Notes: generated from the sequence alone by a model not told the origin. Shown: positions 18,973-29,281, counted from the stretch's first letter. The stretch: DNA of 64,000 bases from Lysobacter spongiicola DSM 21749 (GCF_900167055.1 NZ_FUXP01000013.1:1-64000), one strand, 5' to 3'. Program-made: numbers and translations.

Positions 18973-19473
18973 ATGCAACACGCATTCCTCAGCATCGACA
19001 CCATCAAGGGCGAGTCCAAGGACGCCGAGCACAAGGATTGGATCGAGATCGAATCCTTCAACCAGGACGTGCTCCAGCCGCGTTCGGCCACCGCATCGAG
19101 CGCCGGCGGTACCACCGCCGCACGCGTCGAGATGACCCCGATCGAGCTCAACAAGCGCATCGACCTGGCCTCCACGGCGTTGTTCCAGGCCTGCGCCAAT
19201 GGCACCACGTTCCCGAAGGCCCGTATCGAATTCATGCGTGCCGACAAGGATGGCAACGCGATCAACTACTACACGATCGAGCTGCTGAACGTGCTGGTCC
19301 ACCGCGTGTCCACCGCGCTCGGCCACGACGGCATGCCGTCCGAGCAGGTGCAACTGAGCTTCGGCGCGATCAAGTGGTCGTACACCCAGCAGAAGCAGGG
19401 TGGCGGCACCGGCGGCAAGACCGTTGCCCAGTGGAGCAACACCAACAACAAGCCGACCTACACGGTCTCGTGA
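18973..19473 (+). CDS. hcp: Type VI secretion tube protein Hcp (TssD)
   Basis: 166 aa, the usual size. MQHAFLSIDTIKGES and the segment DWIEIESFNQDV identify the Hcp family, whose hexameric rings stack into the inner tube and can carry small effectors. The C-terminal Gly/Gln-rich loop (QQKQGGGTGGKT) precedes the last strands. ATG 18973 is preceded by AAAAGGAAACCAGACC, a good ribosome site, as expected for a highly translated tube protein. Confidence 0.97.
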   Translation: MQHAFLSIDTIKGESKDAEHKDWIEIESFNQDVLQPRSATASSAGGTTAARVEMTPIELNKRIDLASTALFQACANGTTFPKARIEFMRADKDGNAINYYTIELLNVLVHRVSTALGHDGMPSEQVQLSFGAIKWSYTQQKQGGGTGGKTVAQWSNTNNKPTYTVS

Positions 19474-19557
19474 TGTGCCGGCGTGGTGGCGGCCCCGGTC
19501 GCCGCCACGCCACGCCACGCAACGTCACGCGATGCGGTGCTTGAGCAGACAGGACCC

Positions 19558-20046
19558 ATGAAAGGATTCGAGCCCAGCCTGCTGGAAAAGCTGTTCGACG
19601 ATGAGCCGCGCAGGGTCGCGACGCGCGAAAGCGCGCGGCCGGTGTCGCTGGAGCAGTACAAGGATTCGGTCGCCCGCGACCTGGAAGGACTGTTGAACTC
19701 GCGCGCCGCCTATGGCGAGCAGGACCTGGCTGCGTACCCCAACTGCCGCAGGTCGATGATGACCTATGGGCTGCGTGACTTCTCGGCGATGAGCCTGGCC
19801 AACGGCCATGACCGAGCGGCGATCTGCCGCGCGCTGGAGCAGGCGATCGCCCGCCACGAGTCCCGCCTGCACGATGTCAGGGTGCGGCTCGACGGCAACA
19901 GCCGCGGCGTCGGCGGATTGCACTTCTCGATCCACGGCCTGCTCGACCTGCAGCCCGCCCGCGAGGCCGTGAGCTTCGACGCCATGCTGCAACCCAATAC
20001 CCTGCAGTACTCGATCAGCCGCATGCGCCGGCCTGCCGCGGCATGA
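19558..20046 (+). CDS. tssE: Type VI secretion baseplate protein TssE (gp25-like)
   Basis: 162 aa. It belongs to the T4 gp25-like baseplate family that starts sheath polymerisation. Visible features are the N-terminal FEPSLLEKLFDDEPR, the central YGLRDFSAMSL and the C-terminal beta region. ATG 19558 is chosen because the frame upstream lacks coding character and Hcp ends 85 bp before. Followed 19 bp later by tssF. Confidence 0.93.
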   Translation: MKGFEPSLLEKLFDDEPRRVATRESARPVSLEQYKDSVARDLEGLLNSRAAYGEQDLAAYPNCRRSMMTYGLRDFSAMSLANGHDRAAICRALEQAIARHESRLHDVRVRLDGNSRGVGGLHFSIHGLLDLQPAREAVSFDAMLQPNTLQYSISRMRRPAAA

Positions 20047-20065
20047 GCACCGGCGCCCGCGGCTG

Positions 20066-21898
20066 ATGGACGACCTGCTGCCCCACTACGAGCGCGAGCT
20101 CGGTTTCCTGCGCCGCCACGGACGCGAGTTCGCCGAGCGCTACCCGAAGATCGCCGGCCGCCTGCTGTTGTCCGGCGATGGCAGCCAGGATCCGCACGTC
20201 GAGCGCCTGATCGAGTCGTTCGCGCTGCTCACCGCGCGCGTCAGCAAGAAGATCGAGGACGACTATCCAGAGTTCACCGAGGCCCTGCTCGAAGTGATGT
20301 ACCCGCACTACCTGCGGCCATTTCCTTCCTGCTCGGTCGCGTGTTTCGACATGGGTCCGGCCCTGTCGCAGCTCACCGATCCGCTGGTGGTGCCACGTGG
20401 CACGCTGCTGCACTCACGCAGCGTGCGTGGCGCGAGCTGCCGGTTCCGCAACGCGTATGACGTGGTGCTGGCGCCCATCCGGGTCGTGGATGCCCGCTAC
20501 TCCGGCATTGCGCGGGTCCCGATGGCCGTGTCTTCACCGCCGGGGGCGGGTGGGCAGGTCTCCCTGGATTTCGAATGGCTCGGGGACCACGAGGGGCCCC
20601 CGTCCGCGCTCGATGTCCTCCGCCTGTTCATCGACGGCGAGCCTTCCTTCTGTGCCGCGCTGCGGGATGCATTGGCGATCGGTGTCAGGGCGGCCTACGT
20701 GGAGCCGACCGGCAGCGGGCGCTGGATGCCGCTGCCAGCGTCGCCGTTGCGCCAGGTCGGCTTCGCGGAAGACGAGGCGCTGGTGGATTTCCCGGATCGC
20801 TCCCATCCGGCCTACCGGCTGCTGACCGAGCTGTTCGCGTTCCCCGAGAAATTCGGCTTCTTCGACCTCGACCTGGGTGTGCCCGGCATGCGCAGCGGTG
20901 GCGCCTTCACCGTGCACCTGCTGCTGGACGCCGAGCCGGCCGGGGCGCCGCGCGGACGGCTGCTGGAGTCTCTCGGCCGGGACAACATCCGCCTGGGCTG
21001 CACGCCGGTGGTCAACCTGTTCCCGCAGCATGGCGAGCCGATCCGGGTCACCCACCGCGACACCCACTACCCGGTGGTCGCCGATGCCCGCCGTGCATTC
21101 GCCTACGAGGTGGTGTCGATCGACTCGGTACGGCAGGTACGGCAGACGCCACGGGGCGAGGAGGTCACCGAATTCCGGCCGTTCTACTCCCTGCACCACG
21201 GCGAGGCGCCCGACCAGGCCGGACAGTACTGGCTCACGCGTCGCGACGAGCAGGTCGCGCGCACCAGTCCGGGGTTCGAAACCGAGATGTCCTTCGTCGA
21301 CCTGTCCTTCAATCCGGTCAGGCCAGGTACCGACGTGGTCAGCCTGGAGCTGACCTGCAGCAACCGCGACCTTCCGGCGGACCTGGCGTATGGCGTGGCC
21401 GGAGGCGACCTGACGATGGAGGGCGGCGGCGCGGTCCGCGCCATCAGCCTGCTCCGGAAGCCGACGCGGTCGATGCGCTTCGAGCGCGGCCGCGGCGCAC
21501 AGTGGCGGCTGATCTCGCACCTGTCCCTGAACCACCTCTCGCTGGGCCAGAGCGGCCTGCCCGCCCTCAAGGAGATGCTGCGCCTCTATGACATCGCGCA
21601 AAGCACCGCATCGGGTCGGCAGATCGACGGACTGGTCGCGCTGGAGCACCGGCCGGCCACGGCATGGCTGCCCGGGAAGCACTTCGCCAGCATCGTCCGG
21701 GGCATCGAGATCCGCCTGACGATCGAGGAGAGCGCCTTCGTCGGCCACGGCGTGGCGGCCTTCGCCAACGTGCTCGACCACTTCTTTGGCCTGTACGTGC
21801 ACGCCAACAGCTTCACCCAGCTGACCTTGCTGTCGGCCGACACCGGGGAGGAACTCGTCAGATGCCAGCCACGCAGCGGCGAATCGATCCTGGTGTAG
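20066..21898 (+). CDS. tssF: Type VI secretion baseplate protein TssF
   Basis: 610 aa, in the normal TssF range. The N-terminus MDDLLPHYERELGFLRRHGREFAERYP-type signature (first 27 residues) and FTEALLEVMYPHYLRPFPS are diagnostic. It forms the baseplate wedge as a TssF2-TssG complex. Its last 37 nt overlap the start of tssG in another frame, indicating translational coupling. Confidence 0.96.
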   Translation: MDDLLPHYERELGFLRRHGREFAERYPKIAGRLLLSGDGSQDPHVERLIESFALLTARVSKKIEDDYPEFTEALLEVMYPHYLRPFPSCSVACFDMGPALSQLTDPLVVPRGTLLHSRSVRGASCRFRNAYDVVLAPIRVVDARYSGIARVPMAVSSPPGAGGQVSLDFEWLGDHEGPPSALDVLRLFIDGEPSFCAALRDALAIGVRAAYVEPTGSGRWMPLPASPLRQVGFAEDEALVDFPDRSHPAYRLLTELFAFPEKFGFFDLDLGVPGMRSGGAFTVHLLLDAEPAGAPRGRLLESLGRDNIRLGCTPVVNLFPQHGEPIRVTHRDTHYPVVADARRAFAYEVVSIDSVRQVRQTPRGEEVTEFRPFYSLHHGEAPDQAGQYWLTRRDEQVARTSPGFETEMSFVDLSFNPVRPGTDVVSLELTCSNRDLPADLAYGVAGGDLTMEGGGAVRAISLLRKPTRSMRFERGRGAQWRLISHLSLNHLSLGQSGLPALKEMLRLYDIAQSTASGRQIDGLVALEHRPATAWLPGKHFASIVRGIEIRLTIEESAFVGHGVAAFANVLDHFFGLYVHANSFTQLTLLSADTGEELVRCQPRSGESILV

Positions 21899-22977
21899 CG
21901 CAACAACTGCTGGCGGCGCCGCACCGCTTCGGCTTCTTCCAGGCGGTGCGGATACTGGAGCGGGTGTTCGCCCGGCAGGGCATGCGCCCGGGTGATGCAC
22001 TCGCGCGCATGGTGCGCTTTCGCAATTCCACTGCGATGGCGTTTCCCGCGGCCGAGCTGGAGTCGATCCAGGCCCGCTCGACCGACGGCACGGCGCTTGA
22101 GCGTCCCGCCGCGGTCGAGCATGCCTTGCAGATGGAGGACCTGGGATCGGTGCAGCTGGTGCCGGCCTTCATGGGCATGCTCGGCGGCCAGGGCGTGCTT
22201 CCACTGCACTACACCGAGACGCTCGCCGCCCGCGAAACCTACCAGCGCGACCATGCCCCGCGGGCGTTCCTGGACATCTTCAGCAACCGTGCGGTTGCGC
22301 TGCACTACGCAGCGTGGAAGAAGCACCGCCTCGCGATCCAGTACGAGCTGGACGGAGACGAGAAGTTCCTGCCGCTGGTCCTCGCGCTTTCGGGGCTCGG
22401 CATGGCGTCGCTGCGCGGCCGGTTGCAGGATGGCGAGGGCGACGTCTTCGATCAGTCCATCGCGCACCACGCTGGCAGCATCCGCCAGCGCCCCGTATCG
22501 GCGGCGGTGCTGCAGCGCACGCTGTCGTCCTATTTCCGGGTCCCGCTGAGGGTCGAGCAGTTCATCGGTGCCTGGTACCCGGTGCCGGAGACGCAACGCA
22601 CCCGCCTGGGCGTCGGCAACGCGGCGCTGGGCAGCACGGCGCTGGCCGGGGAGCGGGTATGGCAGCGCGACCTCCGGGTATGCCTGTGGGTCGGCCCGCT
22701 CCGGCGCAGCGAGTTCGACGCCTTCCTGCCCGGAGGTGCGGCCAACCGGGCGCTGTCGAAGTGGCTGGCGCTGCTGACCGGGTCGTCGCTGGAATACCGC
22801 GTGCGGCTGGTGCTGGCCCCCGATGACCTGCGCGGCATCGCACTGGGTGGAGACTCGGAAGGAGGCAAGACGGGAGAAGGTGCCGGGGCCCGCCTGGGTT
22901 TCGACAGCTACCTGTGTTCCCGGCCGGCCACCGGGCCGCGCTCCGACACATGCTACGAGGTGCAGGCCCTGCACTGA
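21862..22977 (+). CDS. tssG: Type VI secretion baseplate protein TssG
   Basis: 371 aa. LLAAPHRFGFFQAVRILE at the N-terminus and VRFRNSTAMAFPAAEL identify TssG, the wedge partner of TssF. ATG 21862 lies inside the end of tssF; the open frame extends further upstream but only as an overlap with tssF. It is the last tss gene of the plus-strand run in this window; the next gene is a carbonic anhydrase homologue with its own promoter. Confidence 0.94.
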   Translation: MPATQRRIDPGVAQQLLAAPHRFGFFQAVRILERVFARQGMRPGDALARMVRFRNSTAMAFPAAELESIQARSTDGTALERPAAVEHALQMEDLGSVQLVPAFMGMLGGQGVLPLHYTETLAARETYQRDHAPRAFLDIFSNRAVALHYAAWKKHRLAIQYELDGDEKFLPLVLALSGLGMASLRGRLQDGEGDVFDQSIAHHAGSIRQRPVSAAVLQRTLSSYFRVPLRVEQFIGAWYPVPETQRTRLGVGNAALGSTALAGERVWQRDLRVCLWVGPLRRSEFDAFLPGGAANRALSKWLALLTGSSLEYRVRLVLAPDDLRGIALGGDSEGGKTGEGAGARLGFDSYLCSRPATGPRSDTCYEVQALH

Positions 22978-23001
22978 CCCGAATGGCGTGCGGCGCCCAC
23001 G

Positions 23002-23007
23002 TACAAT
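23002..23007 (+). promoter_or_regulatory. Probable -10 element (TACAAT) of the gamma carbonic anhydrase gene
   Basis: TACAAT ends 6 nt before ATG 23014, consistent with a leaderless transcript. Confidence 0.55.
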
Positions 23008-23013
23008 GCGCCG

Positions 23014-23556
23014 ATGAACATCCGTCCCTACCTCGAGCACCACCCTTCACTGGGTGAGCGCGTGTACGTTGATCCGGCCGCGACGGTGATCGGTGCCGTC
23101 ACCCTTGGCGACGACGTCTCGATCTGGCCCGGCTGCGTGGTCCGCGGCGACGTGAACTCGATCGAGATCGGCGCACGCACCAACGTCCAGGACGGCACCA
23201 TCGTGCACGTCACCCACGAAGGGCCCTTCACCCGCCCGGGTGGGCTACCGACCGTCATCGGCGAGGACGTGACCATCGGCCACGGCGCGATCATCCACGC
23301 CTGCCGGCTGGAGGCCTTCTGCCTGGTGGGCATGGGTGCCCGCATCCTTGATGGGGCGGTGGTGTCGCGCTACGGCTTCGTCGGCGCCGGCGCCGTGGTG
23401 CCGCCGGGCAAGACGGTGGGCGAAGCCGAGCTGTGGCTGGGCAACCCGGCCCGCTTCGTGCGCCGCCTGACGGATCGCGAGATCGAGAACCTGGAGTACA
23501 GCCCGCGGCACTACATGCGGTTGAAGGACAGCTATCTGGGGATGGCCAAGGGCTGA
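23014..23556 (+). CDS. Gamma-class carbonic anhydrase-like hexapeptide protein (YrdA/PaaY family)
   Basis: 180 aa trimeric left-handed beta-helix protein. Hexapeptide repeats run from about residue 15 to 140. Candidate zinc-binding His residues are in IVHVTHEG and IGHGAIIHACRL. The C-terminal helix (REIENLEYSPRHYMRLKDSY) matches the YrdA type. Family members bind metal and some hydrate CO2, while others are inactive or act as thioesterases, so activity is uncertain. Monocistronic: it has its own -10 box and is followed by a repeat element. Confidence 0.9.
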   Translation: MNIRPYLEHHPSLGERVYVDPAATVIGAVTLGDDVSIWPGCVVRGDVNSIEIGARTNVQDGTIVHVTHEGPFTRPGGLPTVIGEDVTIGHGAIIHACRLEAFCLVGMGARILDGAVVSRYGFVGAGAVVPPGKTVGEAELWLGNPARFVRRLTDREIENLEYSPRHYMRLKDSYLGMAKG

Positions 23557-23588
23557 GCCAGGCGATGGCGGCCGCTCCGGGGAGCACG

Positions 23589-23611
23589 GTCGCGGCTGAA
23601 GCCGCTCCTAC
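23589..23611. repeat. Single REP-like unit (inverted orientation)
   Basis: GTCGCGGCTGAAGCCGCTCCTAC is the 23-bp unit in the inverted orientation with one mismatch and no partner arm nearby. Read on the minus strand, its TAG (23610-23608) is the stop codon of the YkgJ-family gene. Confidence 0.85.
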
Positions 23612-23874
23612 AGGGGGCGGTCGGGGCGGGTGGCCTGCTCGAGGGTGCCGAGCAGTGTCATGGCTTCGTCCCTGCTAACCCCGCACATGTCCGGCCCGGG
23701 GCGCAATGTCCCGCAAAAGGCCGGCCGCGATGGGTCACCGAACAGCCGGCAGCGCAGGTCGTCGTCGAGCTGGACGCAAGGCATGCCGGCCGGCTTGCCG
23801 TGGGGCATGCCGGGGATCGGCGAGTTGATCGAGGGGGCGGTGCAGCACGCCCCGCAACCGGCCCGGCAGTACAT
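23608..23874 (-). CDS. YkgJ-family cysteine-cluster protein
   Basis: 88 aa with nine cysteines. The N-terminal CRAGCGACC cluster, then CVQL, CRLFG, FCGT and DMCG, form the zinc/iron-chelating YkgJ pattern. Biochemical function is unknown. The gene lies 3 bp after aroE on the same strand, so they are probably co-transcribed. Its stop codon is contributed by a REP-like repeat arm, which may mean the original C-terminus was altered by the repeat. Confidence 0.85.
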   Translation of the reverse strand: MYCRAGCGACCTAPSINSPIPGMPHGKPAGMPCVQLDDDLRCRLFGDPSRPAFCGTLRPGPDMCGVSRDEAMTLLGTLEQATRPDRPL

Positions 23875-23877
23875 GGT

Positions 23878-24729
23878 TCAGCGACCGATGCTGCCGATCG
23901 GATGCTCGGCCCGCAGCTCGTCATGGATCGCATCGGTATCCGGATGCACGCCGTGCCACAGCTCGAAGCTCTCCGCTGCCTGCTCCACCAGCATGCCCAG
24001 CCCATCGATCAGCCGGTCGGCGCCGGAGGCCCGCGCCCATGCAAGGAACCCGATTGCGGCCTCGCCGTAGGCCAGGTCCACCACGTCGCAGCGACGCCTG
24101 ATCAGCGAGCCGGGGAGCGGCAGTTCGCTGCCGTCGGCGTCGTGGCCAATCGAGGTGGCATTGATGATCAGGTCGAACGAGCCGAGGGTGTCGAGGTCCC
24201 TGAAGTAACGCGGGTGCACGCGCGCGGGCTCCCCGAGCGCGTCGGCCAGGGCATCGGTGCGCGACTCGGTGCGGTTGACGATGAAGAGGTCGGCGATCCC
24301 GGCGTCGAGCAGTGCCGGCGCCACGCCATGGGCGGCCCCGCCGGCGCCGATCAGCAGCACCCGGCGCCCGCGCAGGTCCTGGCTATGGCGATCGGTAAGG
24401 TCGCGCACCAGCCCCAGGCCGTCGGTGTTGTCGCCGCGCCAGCCGGTGGCGGTGCGGACCAGGGTGTTGACCACGCCCGAGCGCTCGGCGCGGTCGGCCA
24501 GGCTTTCGCACAATGCCGCCGCGGCGCGTTTGTGCGGCATCGTGACATTGGCGCCTGCGCCACCATCGCGGTGGAAGCGCTCCAGCGCCGCCGCAAGGTC
24601 GGTCGGGGCGGCGTCGAGCGTGCCGTAATCCATCGCGATTCCCGTCTGGTGCGAGAACGCGGCATGGATGCGCGGCGACAATGAGTGCGAAACCGGGTGG
24701 CCGATCACGGCAAAACGGGGAACGGACAT
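23878..24729 (-). CDS. aroE: Shikimate dehydrogenase
   Basis: 283 aa NADPH-dependent enzyme reducing 3-dehydroshikimate to shikimate in aromatic amino-acid and chorismate synthesis. Substrate-site motif [12 protein letters not shown], catalytic Lys in [18 protein letters not shown], and NADP-binding [13 protein letters not shown] are all present. ATG 24729 gives the normal length, with GGGAG 5-6 nt upstream; the open frame extends to 25128 but overlaps the divergent gene. Chorismate is also the substrate of the XanB2-like enzyme nearby. Confidence 0.96.
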   Translation of the reverse strand: MSVPRFAVIGHPVSHSLSPRIHAAFSHQTGIAMDYGTLDAAPTDLAAALERFHRDGGAGANVTMPHKRAAAALCESLADRAERSGVVNTLVRTATGWRGDNTDGLGLVRDLTDRHSQDLRGRRVLLIGAGGAAHGVAPALLDAGIADLFIVNRTESRTDALADALGEPARVHPRYFRDLDTLGSFDLIINATSIGHDADGSELPLPGSLIRRRCDVVDLAYGEAAIGFLAWARASGADRLIDGLGMLVEQAAESFELWHGVHPDTDAIHDELRAEHPIGSIGR

Positions 24730-25687
24730 GGAGGCTCCCTTGGATGGTTTGATTGGGGTGGATGACTTGAGAACAGACAGTCGTACGGGACGTACGCGCC
24801 GGCTCCTGATGAGCGCCAGTCTACTCGCCGGATGCTGCACGGCGGGAGCCGCGGCGGCTTTCCTGTCCGAGTACGGCATCGAAGGCATGCACATGGTGTC
24901 GACGCCGGCCTCGGAGGTGCGGGCGACGGTGAGCCACGACGGTCGCTGGATCGTCTGGGGCAGCCGGGATCGCGAGGGTGGTGCGGGCGGTGGCGATCTC
25001 TGGCGCGCCGAGCTGATCGACGGCCGCTGGCAGGATCCGCAGCCGCTGTCGCTGAACTCGCCGGGCGAGGATCTCGATCCCGCCTTCGCCGCCGATGGCC
25101 GGTGGCTGTACTTCGCCTCCGACCGCAAAGGTGGCGCCGGCGGCCATGACCTCTATCGCGCCCCGGTCGGCGCCGATGGCAGTGTCGGGCCCCAGGAGCG
25201 ATTGCCCGGCCCGCTCAACACGCGCGGGAACGAGTCTTCGCCGGTCCCCACGCAGGATGGCCGCCACCTGCTGTTCGCCAGTGACGGGCACGGAGGAGCC
25301 GGTGGGCTCGATCTGTTTGTATCGCAATGGCAGGACGGCGAGTGGGGTGAACCCCGCGCGCTGGAAGGCATCAACACCGCCGCGGATGAGATGGAGGCGA
25401 CCTGGCTTGGGAGCGGGACCGGCATCGTGTTCACCCGTTCCAGCGCAGATGGCCAGGCCATGCGCCTGCAGTTGGCCCGTTGCCAGGCCGGCGGCTTCGT
25501 GGAGGCCGGGGTGCTGGAGCTGTCGTTCAACACACCCGAGGACCGCACCCGCGGGCCGGGCGTCGACTGGAACAAGCCTGCCGAGCTGCTGGTCAGCGGA
25601 ATCGCACGGGCTCCGCGAGCCGGTGGTACCGACATCTACCGCATGAAGGCACCCGCGGTGGACGGATCCGGCGACTGCCTGCCCTAG
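24728..25687 (+). CDS. PD40/WD40-like beta-propeller protein, probable lipoprotein
   Basis: About 319 aa. The N-terminal stretch [13 protein letters not shown] resembles a lipoprotein signal. Four to five PD40 repeats follow ([49 protein letters not shown]), as in TolB-like and OmpA-associated propellers. Start uncertain: ATG 24728 overlaps the aroE start by 2 nt, and TTG 24767 or ATG 24809 are alternatives. No enzymatic residues are recognised; periplasmic protein-binding is the likely role. Confidence 0.8.
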   Translation: MEAPLDGLIGVDDLRTDSRTGRTRRLLMSASLLAGCCTAGAAAAFLSEYGIEGMHMVSTPASEVRATVSHDGRWIVWGSRDREGGAGGGDLWRAELIDGRWQDPQPLSLNSPGEDLDPAFAADGRWLYFASDRKGGAGGHDLYRAPVGADGSVGPQERLPGPLNTRGNESSPVPTQDGRHLLFASDGHGGAGGLDLFVSQWQDGEWGEPRALEGINTAADEMEATWLGSGTGIVFTRSSADGQAMRLQLARCQAGGFVEAGVLELSFNTPEDRTRGPGVDWNKPAELLVSGIARAPRAGGTDIYRMKAPAVDGSGDCLP

Positions 25688-25732
25688 ACGGGCGGCGCCT
25701 GCACCCGCGACCGCCTGTCGTGGCGGCCCTTG

Positions 25733-26737
<1,005 letters not shown>

Positions 26738-26780
26738 CTACGACGCCGGCCGCCCCCGCCGGGGTCAGGCGATGCGGCGG

Positions 26781-27029
26781 TCAGACGATCCCGCCACCCA
26801 GCCCGAGCCGCACGATGCCGACGATGATCACGATGCCGTTCAGCACCAGGCCGGCCTTGGCGCGGCCACGGTTCTGCTCGCGGGTCAGGGCGATGCCGAT
26901 CGCGGCGATCACCGCGCCCACCGCGGCGAACGGGATCAGGAACCAGTTGCCCCAGCCCAGCAGCGGGATCAGCGCTATCACCATCAAGATCATCGCGACC
27001 ACGCCCCACAGCAGGCTGATCAGTCCCAT
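26781..27029 (-). CDS. Small inner-membrane protein
   Basis: 82 aa with three predicted hydrophobic segments (SLLWGVVAMILMVIALIPLL, FLIPFAAVGAVIAAIGIAL, LVLNGIVIIVGIVRLGL) and a short basic loop. No confident family; the layout recalls DUF4190-type proteins. ATG 27029 has GAGGGAGA upstream and is preferred over a longer frame to 27104. Confidence 0.7.
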   Translation of the reverse strand: MGLISLLWGVVAMILMVIALIPLLGWGNWFLIPFAAVGAVIAAIGIALTREQNRGRAKAGLVLNGIVIIVGIVRLGLGGGIV

Positions 27030-27107
27030 GTTCGTTCTCCCTCGTATCCTGTTGCCGGCAAACGCCGTGGGTGGAATGTTCGCCGCGAACGCCGGGCGAT
27101 GCACGGC

Positions 27108-28151
27108 TCAAAGGTCATGGACGCCATCGATCTCGATGCGCAGTTCGCGCCGGCAGACGGCGCCCTGCAGCACGATCCGCGGAACCTCCGGTCCCAACCG
27201 TTCCGCCAGCAGCCGGGAGGCAAGCTCGAGTTCTCCGGCATCACGCACATAGACCTTCAGCCGCGTGCCCGGACCAAACTCGCCCGGCAAGGAAGGGCGA
27301 TGCGCGCGGGCCTGCTCGAGCAGGCTGGCGAAGTTCGCCAGGGTCTCGTCCAGCTGCGTGGCCAGCGAATCGGCGTGGCGCGATTCATGGCCGACGATGG
27401 CGGCGGTGCCGGACAGCAGCAAAGGCATCGAGTCGTCGGGCGGCAGCATCGCCCGCGCGAAGCTAGGCGGTTGCGGCCCGTAGCAGCGCGGATAGCGGTA
27501 GGCGCTGATCTGGCGCGGATTCTCCAGCGGCGTGCCCGGCGAGGTGGCGGCAAGCCAGTACACCTGCAACCGGCGGCGGCCGTCGACGCGGCCGATGGCG
27601 GTGGCGGCCGGGAGCCGGTTGGCGTCGAAGCTCCCCAGTCCTTCGGCACGGCCCACGCAGAAGCGGCGGTAGCGTTCCTGGTCGTCGTCGCCAAGGGTGA
27701 TGCCGTCGAGGTAGTTCCAGATGCGCAGCAGGTGCGGGTATTCGCTACCCGAGGTGAAGCCGAGCATGCGCCTGTAGGCCGCCTCTGCCGCCGCGCGGAT
27801 GTCTTCGCCATCGGGCTCGTCGATCTCCAGCGCACCGAACTGCAGCGAGCCGTCGCTCGCCCAGGCGATGCCATCGGCTCGCCCATGCCGGACGCCGGCC
27901 CGGGCTCGCCAGACCTCGAACTGCGGCCGGCCTTGCTGGCGCAGCGGGACCCGCAGGTAGCGCGGGTCGTCGTGGTCGGGCGCCGCATCGCCGAAACCCA
28001 GGACCACGAGGGTGTCCGGCGCCGCCAGCAGCGCCTCGGGCGACGTGTCGGAATAGTCGACGGAAAGCCGTGGGCCATTGGCGGGAACGGGCGACGCGTG
28101 GGGATCGGCCGGGGCGGCGCGCGCTGCGGCGCCGGGTGCTGGATCGGTCAT
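27108..28151 (-). CDS. xanB2: XanB2-like chorismatase (3-/4-hydroxybenzoate synthase)
   Basis: 347 aa protein of the FkbO/Hyg5/XanB2 chorismatase family, often labelled pteridine-dependent deoxygenase-like. Family knowledge: Xanthomonas XanB2 converts chorismate to 3-hydroxybenzoate (starter of xanthomonadin) and 4-hydroxybenzoate (ubiquinone precursor). The N-terminal half includes RLSVDYSDTSPEALL and EIDEPDGEDIRAAAE, and the C-terminal RidA-like fold ends RIVLQGAVCRRELRIEIDG. ATG 28151 is chosen; the frame runs on to 29312 but overlaps coding genes on the other strand. It diverges from the aryl-polyene operon with 97 bp between starts, so a shared control region is likely. Confidence 0.88.
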   Translation of the reverse strand: MTDPAPGAAARAAPADPHASPVPANGPRLSVDYSDTSPEALLAAPDTLVVLGFGDAAPDHDDPRYLRVPLRQQGRPQFEVWRARAGVRHGRADGIAWASDGSLQFGALEIDEPDGEDIRAAAEAAYRRMLGFTSGSEYPHLLRIWNYLDGITLGDDDQERYRRFCVGRAEGLGSFDANRLPAATAIGRVDGRRRLQVYWLAATSPGTPLENPRQISAYRYPRCYGPQPPSFARAMLPPDDSMPLLLSGTAAIVGHESRHADSLATQLDETLANFASLLEQARAHRPSLPGEFGPGTRLKVYVRDAGELELASRLLAERLGPEVPRIVLQGAVCRRELRIEIDGVHDL

Positions 28152-28248
28152 GCGGCCATGATACTGGCGGGGCGCCATCGCCGTCGCAGTTGCGCCGCCG
28201 CGCCCGATGCAGGATCGTTGCGCCTCCCAAGCCGCCGGTAGTCCCCTG

Positions 28249-28518
28249 ATGTCCGAACAAACCTCCGCCGAGCACGAACTGGCGAAGCTGCTGGTCGACA
28301 GCCTGAACCTCGAGGATACCGACCCCGCGCAGATCGACCCGGAAGCCCCGCTGTTCGGCGACGGGCTCGGCCTGGACTCGATCGACGCCCTGGAGCTGTC
28401 GCTTGCGATCAGCAAGAAATATGGCTTCCAGCTGCGCTCCGACAGCGATGAGAACCGCAGGATCTTCGGATCGCTGCGCAGCCTGTCGGCGCACATCGAG
28501 GCACACCGCGCCGCCTGA
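28249..28518 (+). CDS. Acyl carrier protein of aryl-polyene synthesis
   Basis: 89 aa, acidic. The phosphopantetheine site is GLGLDSIDALEL, with the Ser modified in the family. It heads the plus-strand aryl-polyene operon, 14 bp before the next gene, and corresponds to XanC or ApeE/F type carriers that hold the growing polyene. ATG 28249 gives the standard ACP length. Confidence 0.92.
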   Translation: MSEQTSAEHELAKLLVDSLNLEDTDPAQIDPEAPLFGDGLGLDSIDALELSLAISKKYGFQLRSDSDENRRIFGSLRSLSAHIEAHRAA

Positions 28519-28532
28519 ACAGGCGCGCCCGC

Positions 28533-29222
28533 ATGCCTCTCCTGATCGCGCTGCGGGTCTTGCTGGCGGTGGCCTATCCGCTGCTGGCGCACCGGGCCAG
28601 CGTGGCCGGCAGCGAACCGCTGGCGCTGTTGGCCCTGCTCGACCTTGCTCTGATCGTGCTGCTGCTGCCGCTGGCCCGGGCGCGCGCCTGTGCCTGGTTG
28701 CTGCTGGCCGCGTGCGCGGCCGGGCTGTGGGCACTGCGCGGCACCGGGGTGGCGGCGTTGCTGTTGCTGGCGCCGCCGGTGGTGTTCACGGCGTTGTTGG
28801 GGTGGTGGTTCGGCCGCAGCCTGGCCCCGGGACGGGTGCCGCTGATCAGCCGCATCGTCTCCGCGCTGGAGGACTGTGAGCCGCATGCGCTGGAGCCCGA
28901 CCTCAAGCGCTACACCCGGTCGCTCACGGCGTGCTGGGCGCTGCTGCTGGCGGCGCTCTCGCTCGCGAACCTGGTACTGGCGCTGGTGGCGGTGCCGGAC
29001 GGGCTGCTGGTCCGGCTGGGCCATGCGCCGTTGCTGGCCGTGTCGCAGCAGACCTGGTCGTGGTTCGCGAACCTGCTCGATTACGGTGTGGTGGCGGGCT
29101 TCTTCATGGCCGAGTACCTGTACCGGAAGCTCCGTTTCCCCGGCCGGCATCCCAGCTTCCTCGACTTCATGCGGCGGATGGCGGGGCTCGGGCCCGGCTT
29201 CTGGCGGACGCTGTTCCATTGA
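28533..29222 (+). CDS. Polytopic membrane protein of aryl-polyene cluster (COG4648-like)
   Basis: 229 aa with five to six hydrophobic segments in an Ala/Leu-rich N-terminal half, then a conserved-looking C-terminal part (SQQTWSWFANLLDYGVVAGF, AEYLYRKLRF). Such COG4648-type proteins are regular members of xanthomonadin/aryl-polyene loci, but their biochemical role is not established. Lies between the ACP and dehydratase genes. Confidence 0.75.
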   Translation: MPLLIALRVLLAVAYPLLAHRASVAGSEPLALLALLDLALIVLLLPLARARACAWLLLAACAAGLWALRGTGVAALLLLAPPVVFTALLGWWFGRSLAPGRVPLISRIVSALEDCEPHALEPDLKRYTRSLTACWALLLAALSLANLVLALVAVPDGLLVRLGHAPLLAVSQQTWSWFANLLDYGVVAGFFMAEYLYRKLRFPGRHPSFLDFMRRMAGLGPGFWRTLFH

Positions 29223-29281
29223 CCCGGGGGTGGGTGGCTTATCCTTGTGCCCGGATCCAACCGCCCGCCGCGTCGCCCTCC

